Assembly: GCA_937858165.1 (NCBI GenBank)
Contig: CALLZA010000812.1
Span: forward strand, 1 to 13,171
From: an uncultured Ardenticatenia bacterium
Lineage (GTDB): Bacteria > Chloroflexota > Anaerolineae > Promineifilales > Promineifilaceae
DNA: 13,171 nt
Direction of reading: 5' to 3'
A program made the position numbers and the translations under genes. Under the pieces are notes generated by a model, which did no database searches, was not told the DNA's origin, and saw only the letters and a program-made list of their open reading frames with translations. Shown piece after piece: positions 6,437 through 13,038 of the stretch (within the stretch, counting starts at the first letter, position 1; every line of letters starts with the position of its first letter).

Positions 6437-6443
6437 AAGAACG

Positions 6444-7769
6444 ATGAAACGACTGTCTTTGCTGGCAATACTGGCCCTCATTCTGTCCCTCGCCCTGGTG
6501 GCGTGCGGCGGTGGGGGCGCGACCGAGACCCCGGCCGAGGAAGCTGTAGCGACTGAGGCCCCGGCTGAAGAAGCAGAAGCCCCGGCTGAGGAAGAAGCTC
6601 CGGCCGAAGAAGAAGCCGCCGGCTCGACGGAGTGCACCGACCCCATTGGCTGCATCACCGTTGCTCCCGGCGACCCGATCGTGATCGCTTCGGCCCTGGT
6701 CATCAGCGGCCCGAACATCGAACTGGGCACCGACTCGCAGCGCGGTGTTGAGATCGCCATCGCCATGCGGCCCGAAGTGCTCGGCCACCCGGTCGAGTTG
6801 CAGGCCGAAGACGACGGTTGTAGCGCTGAAGGCGGCCAGGCCGCCGGCACCAAGATCGTCGCCAACCCGCAAGTGGTCGGCATCATCGGCACCAGCTGCT
6901 CCGGCGCGGGTGTGCCCCTGGCGGCCATCATGTCCGACGCGGGCTACCTGATGATCTCTCCGTCCAATACCTCCCCGGCCCTGACCGACCCGGAGCAGGC
7001 GTGGAAGCCCGGCTACTTCCGCACGGCCCACAACGACCTGATCCAGGGCGCGGCGATGGCCACCTTCGCCTTTGAAGAGCTGGGCCTGACCAAGGCCGCG
7101 GCTATCCACGACGGCGACCCCTACACCGAAGGGCTGGCCAGCGCCTTCTACGACGCGTTCCAGGCCTTGGGTGGCGAGGGCGTCGGCTTCGAGGCCGAGG
7201 CCGCCGACGCGACCAACGTCGAACCCCTGTTGACCTCTATCGCCGCCGCCGAGCCGGAGTTCCTCTTCTACCCCGTCTTCCAGCCGCTGGCCCCCCTGCT
7301 GACCAACACGGCCCGGACTGTCACCGGGCTGGAAAACACCGTCCTGGCCGCGGCTGACGGCGTCTTCTCGCCCTCCTTCCTGGAGGCGACGCCGGGCTCG
7401 TCCGAGGGGATGTACCTCTCCGGGCCGGACCTGTCGTTCGATAACGCGTTCTACTCGGAAGAGTTCGTGCCCATGTACCAGGAGATGTTCGGCAGCGAGC
7501 CGACCAACGTCTACCACGCCCACGCCTTTGACGCGACCAACATCCTGCTCAACGCCGTCGAGTCGGTGGCCCAGCAGGGTGAGGACGGCACGCTGATCAT
7601 CGGCCGCCAGGCGCTGCGCGACGCCGTCGCCGCCACTGCCGGCTACGAAGGCGTCACCGGCACGCTGACGTGCAGCGAGTTCGGCGACTGCGCCGACGCC
7701 CGCATCGCCGTCAGCAACGTCGTCGAGGGCGAGTTCGTCCCGGTGTGGAGCAACGCCGAACCGGAGTAA
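6444..7769 (+). CDS. livK: Branched-chain amino-acid ABC transporter substrate-binding lipoprotein
   Basis: This is the type I periplasmic-binding-protein component (Leu/Ile/Val-binding family) of the importer encoded downstream. The N-terminus is a lipoprotein signal, MKRLSLLAILALILSLALVAC, with lipobox LVAC and lipidated C21. A low-complexity tether rich in A, P and E (22-61) follows. The ligand-binding body runs from about 71 to 441, starting with PIVIASALVISGPNIELGTDSQRGVEIA. Possible disulphide pairs are C64/C70 and two cysteines near the C-terminus (LTCSEFGDC). The length of 441 includes the tether; the folded part is of usual size. The ligand is inferred from family and operon, and may be another hydrophobic amino acid, an amide or urea. 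It is separated from livH by 145 bases with two hairpins, which would favour more binding protein than permease. Confidence 0.94.
   Translation: MKRLSLLAILALILSLALVACGGGGATETPAEEAVATEAPAEEAEAPAEEEAPAEEEAAGSTECTDPIGCITVAPGDPIVIASALVISGPNIELGTDSQRGVEIAIAMRPEVLGHPVELQAEDDGCSAEGGQAAGTKIVANPQVVGIIGTSCSGAGVPLAAIMSDAGYLMISPSNTSPALTDPEQAWKPGYFRTAHNDLIQGAAMATFAFEELGLTKAAAIHDGDPYTEGLASAFYDAFQALGGEGVGFEAEAADATNVEPLLTSIAAAEPEFLFYPVFQPLAPLLTNTARTVTGLENTVLAAADGVFSPSFLEATPGSSEGMYLSGPDLSFDNAFYSEEFVPMYQEMFGSEPTNVYHAHAFDATNILLNAVESVAQQGEDGTLIIGRQALRDAVAATAGYEGVTGTLTCSEFGDCADARIAVSNVVEGEFVPVWSNAEPE
6528..6625. repeat. Degenerate tandem repeat coding for the PAEE tether of LivK
   Basis: The livK tether consists of imperfect repeats encoding (A/T)PAEE(A/E) units: TPAEEAVATEAPAEE, then AEAPAEEEAPAEEEA. 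Codon usage within the units varies (ccggcc, ccggct), which suggests an old or selected repeat and not a recent slippage expansion. A flexible acidic spacer between the lipid anchor and the binding domain is a plausible role. Confidence 0.7.
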
Positions 7770-7777
7770 GACCTGTG

Positions 7778-7807
7778 ATGGGCTGGCCCGGCGACTGGCC
7801 GGCCCAT
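7778..7807 (+). terminator. GC-rich hairpin after livK
   Basis: The 11-base arms at 7778-7788 and 7797-7807 are complementary with one position that becomes a G-U pair in RNA, around an 8-base loop. No T-run follows, so it is more likely an mRNA 3'-end stabiliser or partial attenuator than a full terminator. It begins eight bases after the livK stop codon. Confidence 0.5.
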
Positions 7808-7817
7808 TGCGAATCGT

Positions 7818-7888
7818 AACCACAGATTACACAGATTACACAGATTGAAGAGTCTATGTAATCTGTGTAATCTGTGAAATCGGTGGTT
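7818..7888 (+). repeat. 29-base-arm inverted repeat built of ACAGATT units, with T-rich tail
   Basis: The arms at 7818-7846 and 7860-7888 match at 27 of 29 positions, around a 13-base loop. The inner 18 bases (7821-7838 against 7859-7876) are also perfectly complementary in a shifted register, because each arm contains tandem CACAGATTA units. A T/A-rich stretch (TTTCTTATTTAAT) follows, so in RNA this could terminate or attenuate transcription between livK and livH. The low GC contrasts sharply with the neighbouring genes and suggests an inserted extragenic repeat. Confidence 0.85.
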
Positions 7889-7903
7889 TCTTATTTAATA
7901 GGC

Positions 7904-7909
7904 AGGAGG
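7904..7909 (+). promoter_or_regulatory. Ribosome binding site of livH
   Basis: AGGAGG, the full anti-16S core, lies five bases before the ATG at 7915. Confidence 0.8.
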
Positions 7910-7914
7910 CTCGT

Positions 7915-8991
7915 ATGACACTGTCGCAACGCCTCAGGGACATCGACTGGATCGACGTCTGGTTGTGGGTCTTTCGCGTCGTCATCATTTTGGGAGTCGT
8001 CATCGGCATCACGCGTAAACTGTTCTTCGGCGCGGGTACGGCCTATGACAGCAGCGACTGGATCGATTTCTTTATCTCCGGGCTGTCGCAAGGCGGACTC
8101 TACGCGCTGATTGCTCTGGGCTACACGATGGTCTACGGCGTGTTGTTCATGATCAACTTCGCCCACGGCGAGTTTTTCATGTCTGGGGCAATGGCCTCCA
8201 CGTACCTCGTTGCCAGCACCCTGGCCGCCAGTGGCTTCATCAACGAGCAGCCGATTCTCTACCTGGCGCTGGTTATGATCGCCTCAGTGCTAACCTCCAT
8301 GGCTGTCTCGCTGCTGACGGAGCGGATCGCCTACCGACCGCTGCGCCGCGCGCCGCGCCTTGTGCCGCTCATCACGGCCATTGGCGCGTCCTTCTTCTGG
8401 CAATACATCTTCCGCGGCCTGTTCGGTTCGGCGGTCAAGGCGTTTCCCGTGCCGACCATTCTGGAAGGTCGCGTCAACGTCCTCGGCCTCGACTTCCTGA
8501 AGGTGCGCCTCATCGTCATCATCGTCTCGATCGTGGCCCTCATCGCCCTCTATCTCTTCGTCCAGAAGACCAAAACCGGCAAGTCGATCCGCGCCGTGGC
8601 CGAAGACAAGGACGTGGCGGCGCTGATGGGCATCGACGTTGACCGGGCCATCGCCACCACCTTCGCCATCGGCGCGGCTATGGCCGGCATTGCCGCCGTG
8701 TTGTGGGGGTTGGTGTTCAAGCAGGTCATCTTCTCGATGGGCTTTGTACCGGGCATCAAGGCGTTCACCGCCGCCGTACTGGGCGGCATTGGCTCCATCC
8801 CCGGCGCGGCGCTGGGCGGCTTCTTCCTGGGCGTCATCGAAGCCGTCGGCCCGCCGCTCATCCTGGAGGGGCTTGGTGCGCCCGGCGTACACCAACTCAA
8901 AGACGTGACCGCCTTCCTGCTGCTCGTGCTCGTCCTCATCTTTCGCCCGCAGGGCATCATTGGCGAGCGGCTGGCGGAGAAAAAGGCCTAA
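7915..8991 (+). CDS. livH: Branched-chain amino-acid ABC transporter permease LivH
   Basis: This is one of the two membrane subunits that form the translocation path of the importer. The 358-residue protein is longer than typical LivH (about 290-310). An N-terminal extension of about 50 residues includes one extra hydrophobic helix (about 15-33) before the family core. The core begins with a GLSQGGLYALIALGYTMVYGVLFMINFAHGE block (56-86). The cytoplasmic coupling segment that contacts the ATPases is GKSIRAVAEDKDVAALMGI (222-240), followed by ATTFAIGAAMAGIAAVLWG. The C-terminal FRPQGIIGER is usual for the family. The start is fixed by a strong ribosome binding site. The stop codon lies inside the left arm of the next inverted repeat. 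Confidence 0.95.
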   Translation: MTLSQRLRDIDWIDVWLWVFRVVIILGVVIGITRKLFFGAGTAYDSSDWIDFFISGLSQGGLYALIALGYTMVYGVLFMINFAHGEFFMSGAMASTYLVASTLAASGFINEQPILYLALVMIASVLTSMAVSLLTERIAYRPLRRAPRLVPLITAIGASFFWQYIFRGLFGSAVKAFPVPTILEGRVNVLGLDFLKVRLIVIIVSIVALIALYLFVQKTKTGKSIRAVAEDKDVAALMGIDVDRAIATTFAIGAAMAGIAAVLWGLVFKQVIFSMGFVPGIKAFTAAVLGGIGSIPGAALGGFFLGVIEAVGPPLILEGLGAPGVHQLKDVTAFLLLVLVLIFRPQGIIGERLAEKKA

Positions 8992-9083
8992 TTAGGAATT
9001 AGGAATTAAGAATTAGGAATCAGGAAACGAGCGTGCTGTCACCACTCTCTCAATTCCTAATTCCTAATTCGTAATTCCTAATT
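8990..9083. repeat. 31-base-arm inverted repeat of AATTAGG units overlapping the livH stop
   Basis: The arms at 8990-9020 and 9053-9083 match at 29 of 31 positions, with a 32-base loop. Each arm is made of tandem AATTAGG-like units of about seven bases. The left arm begins within the TAA stop codon of livH, so the repeat supplies part of the stop. It is very AT-rich against a GC-rich background, and no T-run ends it. It is probably an extragenic palindromic element tolerated between co-transcribed genes. Confidence 0.87.
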
Positions 9084-9100
9084 CTCTTGTGAGAGGCATC

Positions 9101-10813
9101 ATGAACACAATCAACTGGCGGCGCGTCATGCAGGTGGGGCTGATCATGGGCGTGGTGGTGCTCATGGCCAGCGTCATCGGCATGGTGCAGACCTTCGACG
9201 AACGGGACATGATCGAGGGGCTGCTAACGTTGGGCCAACTACTCCTCTTTGCCCCGGCCTTCTACGGTGGTTTTCTCGTTGCCGGCAAGGATGAACGCCG
9301 CGCACCCGTGCCCACGACGCTGTTGGCCGGGCTGCTGGCCGGGGCGCTGGCAGGCGTGCCCGTGGCCCTTCTGGTCGCCCTGGCCGGCTTCTGGACGACT
9401 ATCCGCGACTACTTCGTCAACGTCTCGCCCCAACTGATCGAGATTCTGACCCTCGGCCGCGAGTCGCTTGCCGGCAGCCTGCTTCTGCTGGGTGTTATGG
9501 CTGGACTGGGCCTGCTGGGCGCGGCCGTTCATCTGATCCCGCAGCGCACCCGCCGGCCGTTAATCAACGCTACGATCTTCACGCTGACCTTTAGCCTCTT
9601 CTCCGACGTGCCGCTCAACATCGCCAACCAGTTCCTGCCGCGCGAAATCGTCCGCATGGTGTTTCCGAGCAAGGGCATCACCGTCGTGGCCGCGATGGTC
9701 ATCTTTGTGCTGGCCCTGGCCGCCGCCCTGTGGTGGGAGTTCAGCGGCCGGGCGCGCCGCCAACAGCGGCAGGCCACCATCACCCCGCAAGAGCGGCGGC
9801 GCAATTCGCTTATCCTGCTGGTTGTCTCGCTGGTGGTGCTGCTGGTCTTACCGCGCATTCTGGGCATCTTCCTGACCAACGTGGTGGCCCAGGTGGGCAC
9901 GTTTGTCCTGATGGCTCTGGGCCTCAACATTGTCGTCGGCTTTGCCGGCCTGCTCGACCTGGGCTACGTGGCCTTCTTTGCCGTCGGCGCCTACGTGACG
10001 GCCATTCTCACCTCGACCGGCGACCTGGGCCTCGGCGTCAACTTCTGGATCGCCATGCCCATCGGCGTCATCGCCGCCGTCCTGTTCGGCATCGTCCTGG
10101 GCATCCCCGTATTGCGATTGCGCGGCGACTATCTGGCTATCGTCACGCTCGGTTTCGGCGAGATCATCCGCGTGCTGGTGCGCTCCGACTTGCTGAAGCC
10201 GGTCATCGGCGGCGCGCAGGGCATTCTCGATGTCGGCCGGCCGAACTTCGGCTCCTTTACCTTCGTCACGCCCCAGCACTACTACTACCTCATCCTGGCC
10301 GGCTGTATGTTGGCCCTGTTCATCGCCTGGCGGCTGCGCGACGGCCGCGCCGGGCGGCAGTGGATGGCCGTGCGTGAGGATGAGGACGTGGCCGAGGCGG
10401 TGGGCATCAATCTGGTGGGCACGAAACTGCTGGCCTTCGCCATCGGCGCGGGTTTTGCCGGGCTATCGGGGGCCATCTTCGGCTCGCGCGTCGGCTCTGT
10501 CTTCCCCAACAGCTTCGAGCTGCTCATCTCCATCAACGTGCTGGCGATCATCATCGTCGGCGGCGTGGGCAGCCTGCCGGGGGTCATCCTGGGCGCGTTC
10601 GTGCTCGTCGGCTTGCCGGAGTTGTTGCGCGAGTTCGTCGAGTTCCGGCTGTTGATCTACGGCATCCTGCTCATCGTCATGATGCTGGTGCGGCCGGAGG
10701 GGCTGTGGCCCAGTGCCGTGCGGCGGCGCGAGCTGCACGCCGACGATACGGACGACCCGGCCGTGGCCGCGGCCGAAGCGCCATTGCACGAAGAGGTCCA
10801 GCCGCTGACGTAA
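9101..10813 (+). CDS. livM: Branched-chain amino-acid ABC transporter permease LivM with N-terminal membrane extension
   Basis: This is the second membrane subunit of the importer. The ATG at 9101 has GAGAGG four bases upstream; a GTG at 9089 would add four residues and is less convincing. The protein has 571 codons, much longer than usual LivM (about 300-430). The family core occupies roughly residues 235-545: GLNIVVGFAGLLDLGYVAFFAVGAYV near 273-298, then RLRGDYLAIVTLGFGEIIRVL, and the coupling segment GRQWMAVREDEDVAEAVGIN near 417-437. The end motif is RPEGLWPS. The extra N-terminal part (1-230) has about six hydrophobic segments, near 10-27, 42-62, 73-98, 120-143, 152-168 and 190-212, and a basic linker RRQQRQATITPQERRR. 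A short acidic tail ends the protein. The role of the extension is unknown. Confidence 0.93.
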   Translation: MNTINWRRVMQVGLIMGVVVLMASVIGMVQTFDERDMIEGLLTLGQLLLFAPAFYGGFLVAGKDERRAPVPTTLLAGLLAGALAGVPVALLVALAGFWTTIRDYFVNVSPQLIEILTLGRESLAGSLLLLGVMAGLGLLGAAVHLIPQRTRRPLINATIFTLTFSLFSDVPLNIANQFLPREIVRMVFPSKGITVVAAMVIFVLALAAALWWEFSGRARRQQRQATITPQERRRNSLILLVVSLVVLLVLPRILGIFLTNVVAQVGTFVLMALGLNIVVGFAGLLDLGYVAFFAVGAYVTAILTSTGDLGLGVNFWIAMPIGVIAAVLFGIVLGIPVLRLRGDYLAIVTLGFGEIIRVLVRSDLLKPVIGGAQGILDVGRPNFGSFTFVTPQHYYYLILAGCMLALFIAWRLRDGRAGRQWMAVREDEDVAEAVGINLVGTKLLAFAIGAGFAGLSGAIFGSRVGSVFPNSFELLISINVLAIIIVGGVGSLPGVILGAFVLVGLPELLREFVEFRLLIYGILLIVMMLVRPEGLWPSAVRRRELHADDTDDPAVAAAEAPLHEEVQPLT

Positions 10814-10818
10814 GCTGG

Positions 10819-10917
10819 TTTGTAGTCAGGCGCTTTAGCGCCGTCCGGCGAGAAGAACGCGGCTAAAGCCGCTCACTACGAACCGGGGAACGCGGCTTAG
10901 GGCGCTCACTACGAACC
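10819..10917. repeat. Repeat cluster between livM and livG
   Basis: A 29-base unit occurs twice in direct orientation (10856-10884 and 10889-10917, 26 of 29 identical), each copy ending in CTCACTACGAACC. A related sequence lies in inverted orientation at about 10817-10842. Each unit contains or resembles a small dyad: GGCGCTTTAGCGCC (10829-10842) and GCGGCTAAAGCCGC (10859-10872). The second direct copy has lost its dyad through three changes. The cluster fills nearly the whole 120-base spacer and ends just before the livG ribosome binding site. Confidence 0.8.
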
Positions 10918-10922
10918 GTTGC

Positions 10923-10927
10923 GGGAG
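10923..10927 (+). promoter_or_regulatory. Ribosome binding site of livG (decides the start)
   Basis: GGGAG lies six bases before the ATG at 10934. A longer reading from the TTG at 10919 would swallow this site and add five residues without family support. Confidence 0.65.
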
Positions 10928-10933
10928 AACATT

Positions 10934-11755
10934 ATGGCAAGTAGCAATATCCTGGAAGCAACCAACGTCACCAAGCGCTTTGGCGGGCTGGTGGCCGTCA
11001 ATCGGCTGAGCTTCGCCATCCCTAAGGGCAGCATCGTCAGCATCATCGGCCCCAACGGCGCGGGCAAGACGACCTTCTTCAACTGTATCACCGGCTTCTA
11101 CCAGATCGACGACGGCGACATCGTCTTCGACGGTACGTCGCTGAAAGGGCGCTCGCCGGACAAGATCACCCGCCTGGGCATTGCCCGCACCTACCAGAAC
11201 ATTCGCCTGTTCGCCTACATGTCGGCCATCGAGAACATCCTGGCCGGCATGGAGCCGCGGTTGCGCTCCCCCTGGTATGGCCCGGTGTTGGGGCTGCGGG
11301 GCACCCGGGCTGAGGAGGAGAAGGCAGTGGGCGAGGCGCGCGAACTGCTGCGCTTCGTCGGCCTGCGCGGCAAGGGCGACAGCCTGGCCCGCAACCTGCC
11401 CTATGGCGACCAGCGGCGGCTGGAGATCGCTCGCGCGCTGGCCGGCAACCCCAAGCTGCTGCTGCTTGACGAGCCGACAGCGGGCATGAACCCGCGCGAG
11501 ACGGCCGAGACGACCGAGTTCATCCGCCATCTGCGCGACGAAGTCGGCATCACTATTCTGCTCATCGAACACGACATGCGCGTTGTCATGGGCATCTCTG
11601 AGGACATCACCGTGCTGGACTACGGCGAGAAGATCGCTCAGGGTACACCGGTCGAGATTCAGGGCAACCCGCGGGTTATCGAAGCCTATCTGGGGCGCGG
11701 CGCGGCCGGCGCGGCGCACCTGACGGTTGAATCGATGGAGGAAGCGTCGTCATGA
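10934..11755 (+). CDS. livG: Branched-chain amino-acid ABC transporter ATP-binding protein LivG
   Basis: This is the first cytoplasmic ATPase of the importer, pairing with LivF to drive transport. From 10934 it has 273 residues, slightly longer than typical (about 255). Motifs are in order: Walker A GPNGAGKT (39-46), Q-loop TYQNIRLF (Q88), a LivG-type signature LPYGDQRRLEIARAL (from 155), Walker B LLLLDEP (175-181, E180) and H-loop EHD (H213). The signature has the LPYG form instead of LSGG, which is normal for this subfamily. The usual LivG insert after the Q-loop (about 105-130) is present. The C-terminal AAGAAHLTVESMEEASS is extra to the family core. The gene's TGA overlaps the livF ATG by four bases, so translation is coupled. 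Confidence 0.97.
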   Translation: MASSNILEATNVTKRFGGLVAVNRLSFAIPKGSIVSIIGPNGAGKTTFFNCITGFYQIDDGDIVFDGTSLKGRSPDKITRLGIARTYQNIRLFAYMSAIENILAGMEPRLRSPWYGPVLGLRGTRAEEEKAVGEARELLRFVGLRGKGDSLARNLPYGDQRRLEIARALAGNPKLLLLDEPTAGMNPRETAETTEFIRHLRDEVGITILLIEHDMRVVMGISEDITVLDYGEKIAQGTPVEIQGNPRVIEAYLGRGAAGAAHLTVESMEEASS

Positions 11756-12468
11756 CCGCCATGCTGGAACTCAACGACGTTCACGCCTACTACGGCAAGA
11801 TTCACGCCCTGAAGGGCATCTCGCTCACCGTTGACAAGGGCGAGATCGTCACGCTCATCGGCGGCAACGGCGCGGGCAAGACGACGACGCTGCGCACCAT
11901 CTGTGCCCTGATGCGGCCGACCAGCGGCACGGCCACCCTGAACGGCGAGAACCTCAGTAGCTACAAAGCCAGCCAATTGGCGGCCAGGGGCGTAGCCATG
12001 GTTCCCGAAGGGCGCGGCGTCTTCTCGCGCATGACCGTGCTGGAGAACCTGGAGATGGGCGCCTTCCACCGCAATGACAAGGCGGGCATTGCCGAGGACA
12101 TCGAGCGCGTCTACGTCCTCTTCCCGCGGCTGAAAGAACGACGGGGGCAGGTGTCGGGTACGCTATCGGGCGGCGAGCAACAAATGTTGGCGATGGGCCG
12201 GGCGATGATGTCGCGGCCGAGCCTGCTGCTGCTCGATGAGCCGTCGATGGGGCTGGCCCCGGTGCTGGTCGAGGCCATCTTTAGCATCGTCGAGGAGATC
12301 AACCGCCAGGGGACGACCATCCTGCTGGTGGAGCAGAACGCCCTGATGGCCCTGCAAATCGCCAGCCGTGGCTACGTCTTGCAGACGGGCGAGATTGTGC
12401 TGAGCGACAACGCCCGGGCGTTGCAGCGCAACGCGATGGTGCAGAAGGTGTATCTGGGTATCGAGTAG
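11752..12468 (+). CDS. livF: Branched-chain amino-acid ABC transporter ATP-binding protein LivF
   Basis: This is the second ATPase subunit of the importer. Its 238 residues are the standard length. Motifs: Walker A GGNGAGKT (37-44), the LivF-type VPEGRGVF block (84-91) in the Q-loop region, signature LSGGEQ (138-143), Walker B LLLLDEP (158-164, E163) and the VEQN switch (193-196), with Gln where most ABC ATPases have His, as is characteristic of LivF. The AAMDV-type features of other importer families are absent. The start codon overlaps the livG stop (ATGA). The stop codon TAG lies inside a 46-base perfect palindrome that also abuts the next gene. Confidence 0.97.
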   Translation: MTAMLELNDVHAYYGKIHALKGISLTVDKGEIVTLIGGNGAGKTTTLRTICALMRPTSGTATLNGENLSSYKASQLAARGVAMVPEGRGVFSRMTVLENLEMGAFHRNDKAGIAEDIERVYVLFPRLKERRGQVSGTLSGGEQQMLAMGRAMMSRPSLLLLDEPSMGLAPVLVEAIFSIVEEINRQGTTILLVEQNALMALQIASRGYVLQTGEIVLSDNARALQRNAMVQKVYLGIE

Positions 12469-12510
12469 CGCGATTCTCCAGAATCGCGCGATTCTGGAGA
12501 ATCGCGCTAC
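12465..12510. repeat. 46-base perfect palindrome containing the livF stop codon
   Basis: Every position from 12465 to 12487 is complementary to its partner from 12510 back to 12488, with no mismatch and no loop. Each half is nearly a dyad itself: CGCGATTCT-CC-AGAATCGCG (12469-12488) and CGCGATTCT-GG-AGAATCGCG (12487-12506). The sequence can therefore fold as one long hairpin or two short ones. The palindrome begins one base before the livF TAG and ends three bases before the next ATG. No T-run follows on either strand. Intrinsic termination is unlikely, but a strong RNA hairpin here could limit translation of the next gene. Confidence 0.95.
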
Positions 12511-12513
12511 GTC

Positions 12514-12972
12514 ATGCAACTCCGCCTCTTCTCCGCCGCCGACGTGCGCCGCGCGCTGCCGATGGCCGAGGCCATCGCCGCCGTCAAGGCCGGCTACGTC
12601 CAACTCTCCGCCGGGCGGGCGCAAGTGCCGCTGCGCGTCCACCTGGGCATCGGCGACGGGGACAGCACATTGGTCATGCCCTTCTATGCCCCCGACGACG
12701 GCGGCGCGCTGGGGCTGAAGGTTGTCTCCGTCTTCGATAGCAATCCCGCGCGCGGCCTGCCGCTCATCCATGCCCTGGTGCTCGTCGTCGACGCCGCCAC
12801 CGGTGCGCCGCAAGCCCTCATCGAAGGCAGCAGCCTGACGGCCATCCGCACCGGCGCGGCCAGTGGCGCGGCTACCGACACGTTGGCCCGGGCGGAGGCG
12901 CGCGTCGTGGCCCTGTTCGGCAGCGGGGCGCAGGCGCGGCGGCAGCTGGAGGCCGTCTGCACGGTGCGGACC
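12514..12972 (+). CDS. Ornithine cyclodeaminase/mu-crystallin family protein, 3'-truncated
   Basis: This family holds NAD(P)-dependent enzymes acting on amino or imino acids: ornithine cyclodeaminase, alanine dehydrogenase, ketimine and pyrroline-2-carboxylate reductases. Only the first 153 codons are genomic. They show the family N-terminus LFSAADVRRALPMAEAIAAV, a conserved Lys in GLKVVS (K69), the segment LIEGSSLTAIRTGAASGAATDTLA (R112 in the substrate-binding region) and the start of the nucleotide-binding fold ALFGSGAQA (134-141). Full-length members have about 310-340 residues, so over half is missing. Residues after T153 (LSLIHISEPTRPY) come from the adapter. No ribosome binding site is visible; the palindrome abuts the start. 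Its place behind livKHMGF fits amino-acid or imino-acid catabolism, but the specific reaction cannot be assigned. Confidence 0.9.
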
Positions 12973-13038
12973 CTGTCTCTTATACACATCTCCGAGCCCA
13001 CGAGACCGTACTAGATCTCGTATGCCGTCTTCTGCTTG
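12973..13038 (+). other. Illumina Nextera i7/P7 adapter (right end)
   Basis: The reverse complement of the left adapter is present: mosaic end (12973-12991), read-2 adapter remainder (12992-13006), index CGTACTAG (13007-13014) and P7 (13015-13038). All bases agree with the standard sequence as far as I can see. It interrupts the ornithine cyclodeaminase-like gene exactly at a codon boundary, so the reading frame continues into adapter and gives the known contaminant peptide LIHISEPTRPY. Confidence 0.98.

Larger units (their letters stand above)
6131..6443. other. 313-base spacer between phoU and livK
   Basis: No convincing gene is present. In order, the spacer holds an 8-base inverted repeat AGTGGTTA/TAACCACT (6133-6140 and 6171-6178), a promoter (6207-6235), a hairpin (6247-6274), two small palindromes (6366-6380 and 6391-6406) and the livK ribosome binding site. 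Its GC content in the first half is visibly lower than in the flanking genes. A ten-codon frame MGILRTMRRW (6276-6308) lacks a ribosome binding site. Confidence 0.7.

Noticed and set aside
6138..7823. 561-codon minus-strand ORF opposite livK
   Set aside because: It is antisense to a well-supported lipoprotein gene, with no recognisable motif and biased composition.
7818..9083. Repeats as part of a CRISPR array
   Set aside because: The units are inverted arms of different families without regularly spaced unique spacers, and no cas genes are present.
9089..9100. GTG start for livM four codons upstream
   Set aside because: The GAGAGG site would lie inside the coding region; the ATG at 9101 is simpler, though the difference is small.
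12163..12987. Minus-strand ORF starting MYKRQ in the right adapter
   Set aside because: Its start codon lies in the adapter, and the body is antisense to livF and the ornithine cyclodeaminase-like gene with no family features.
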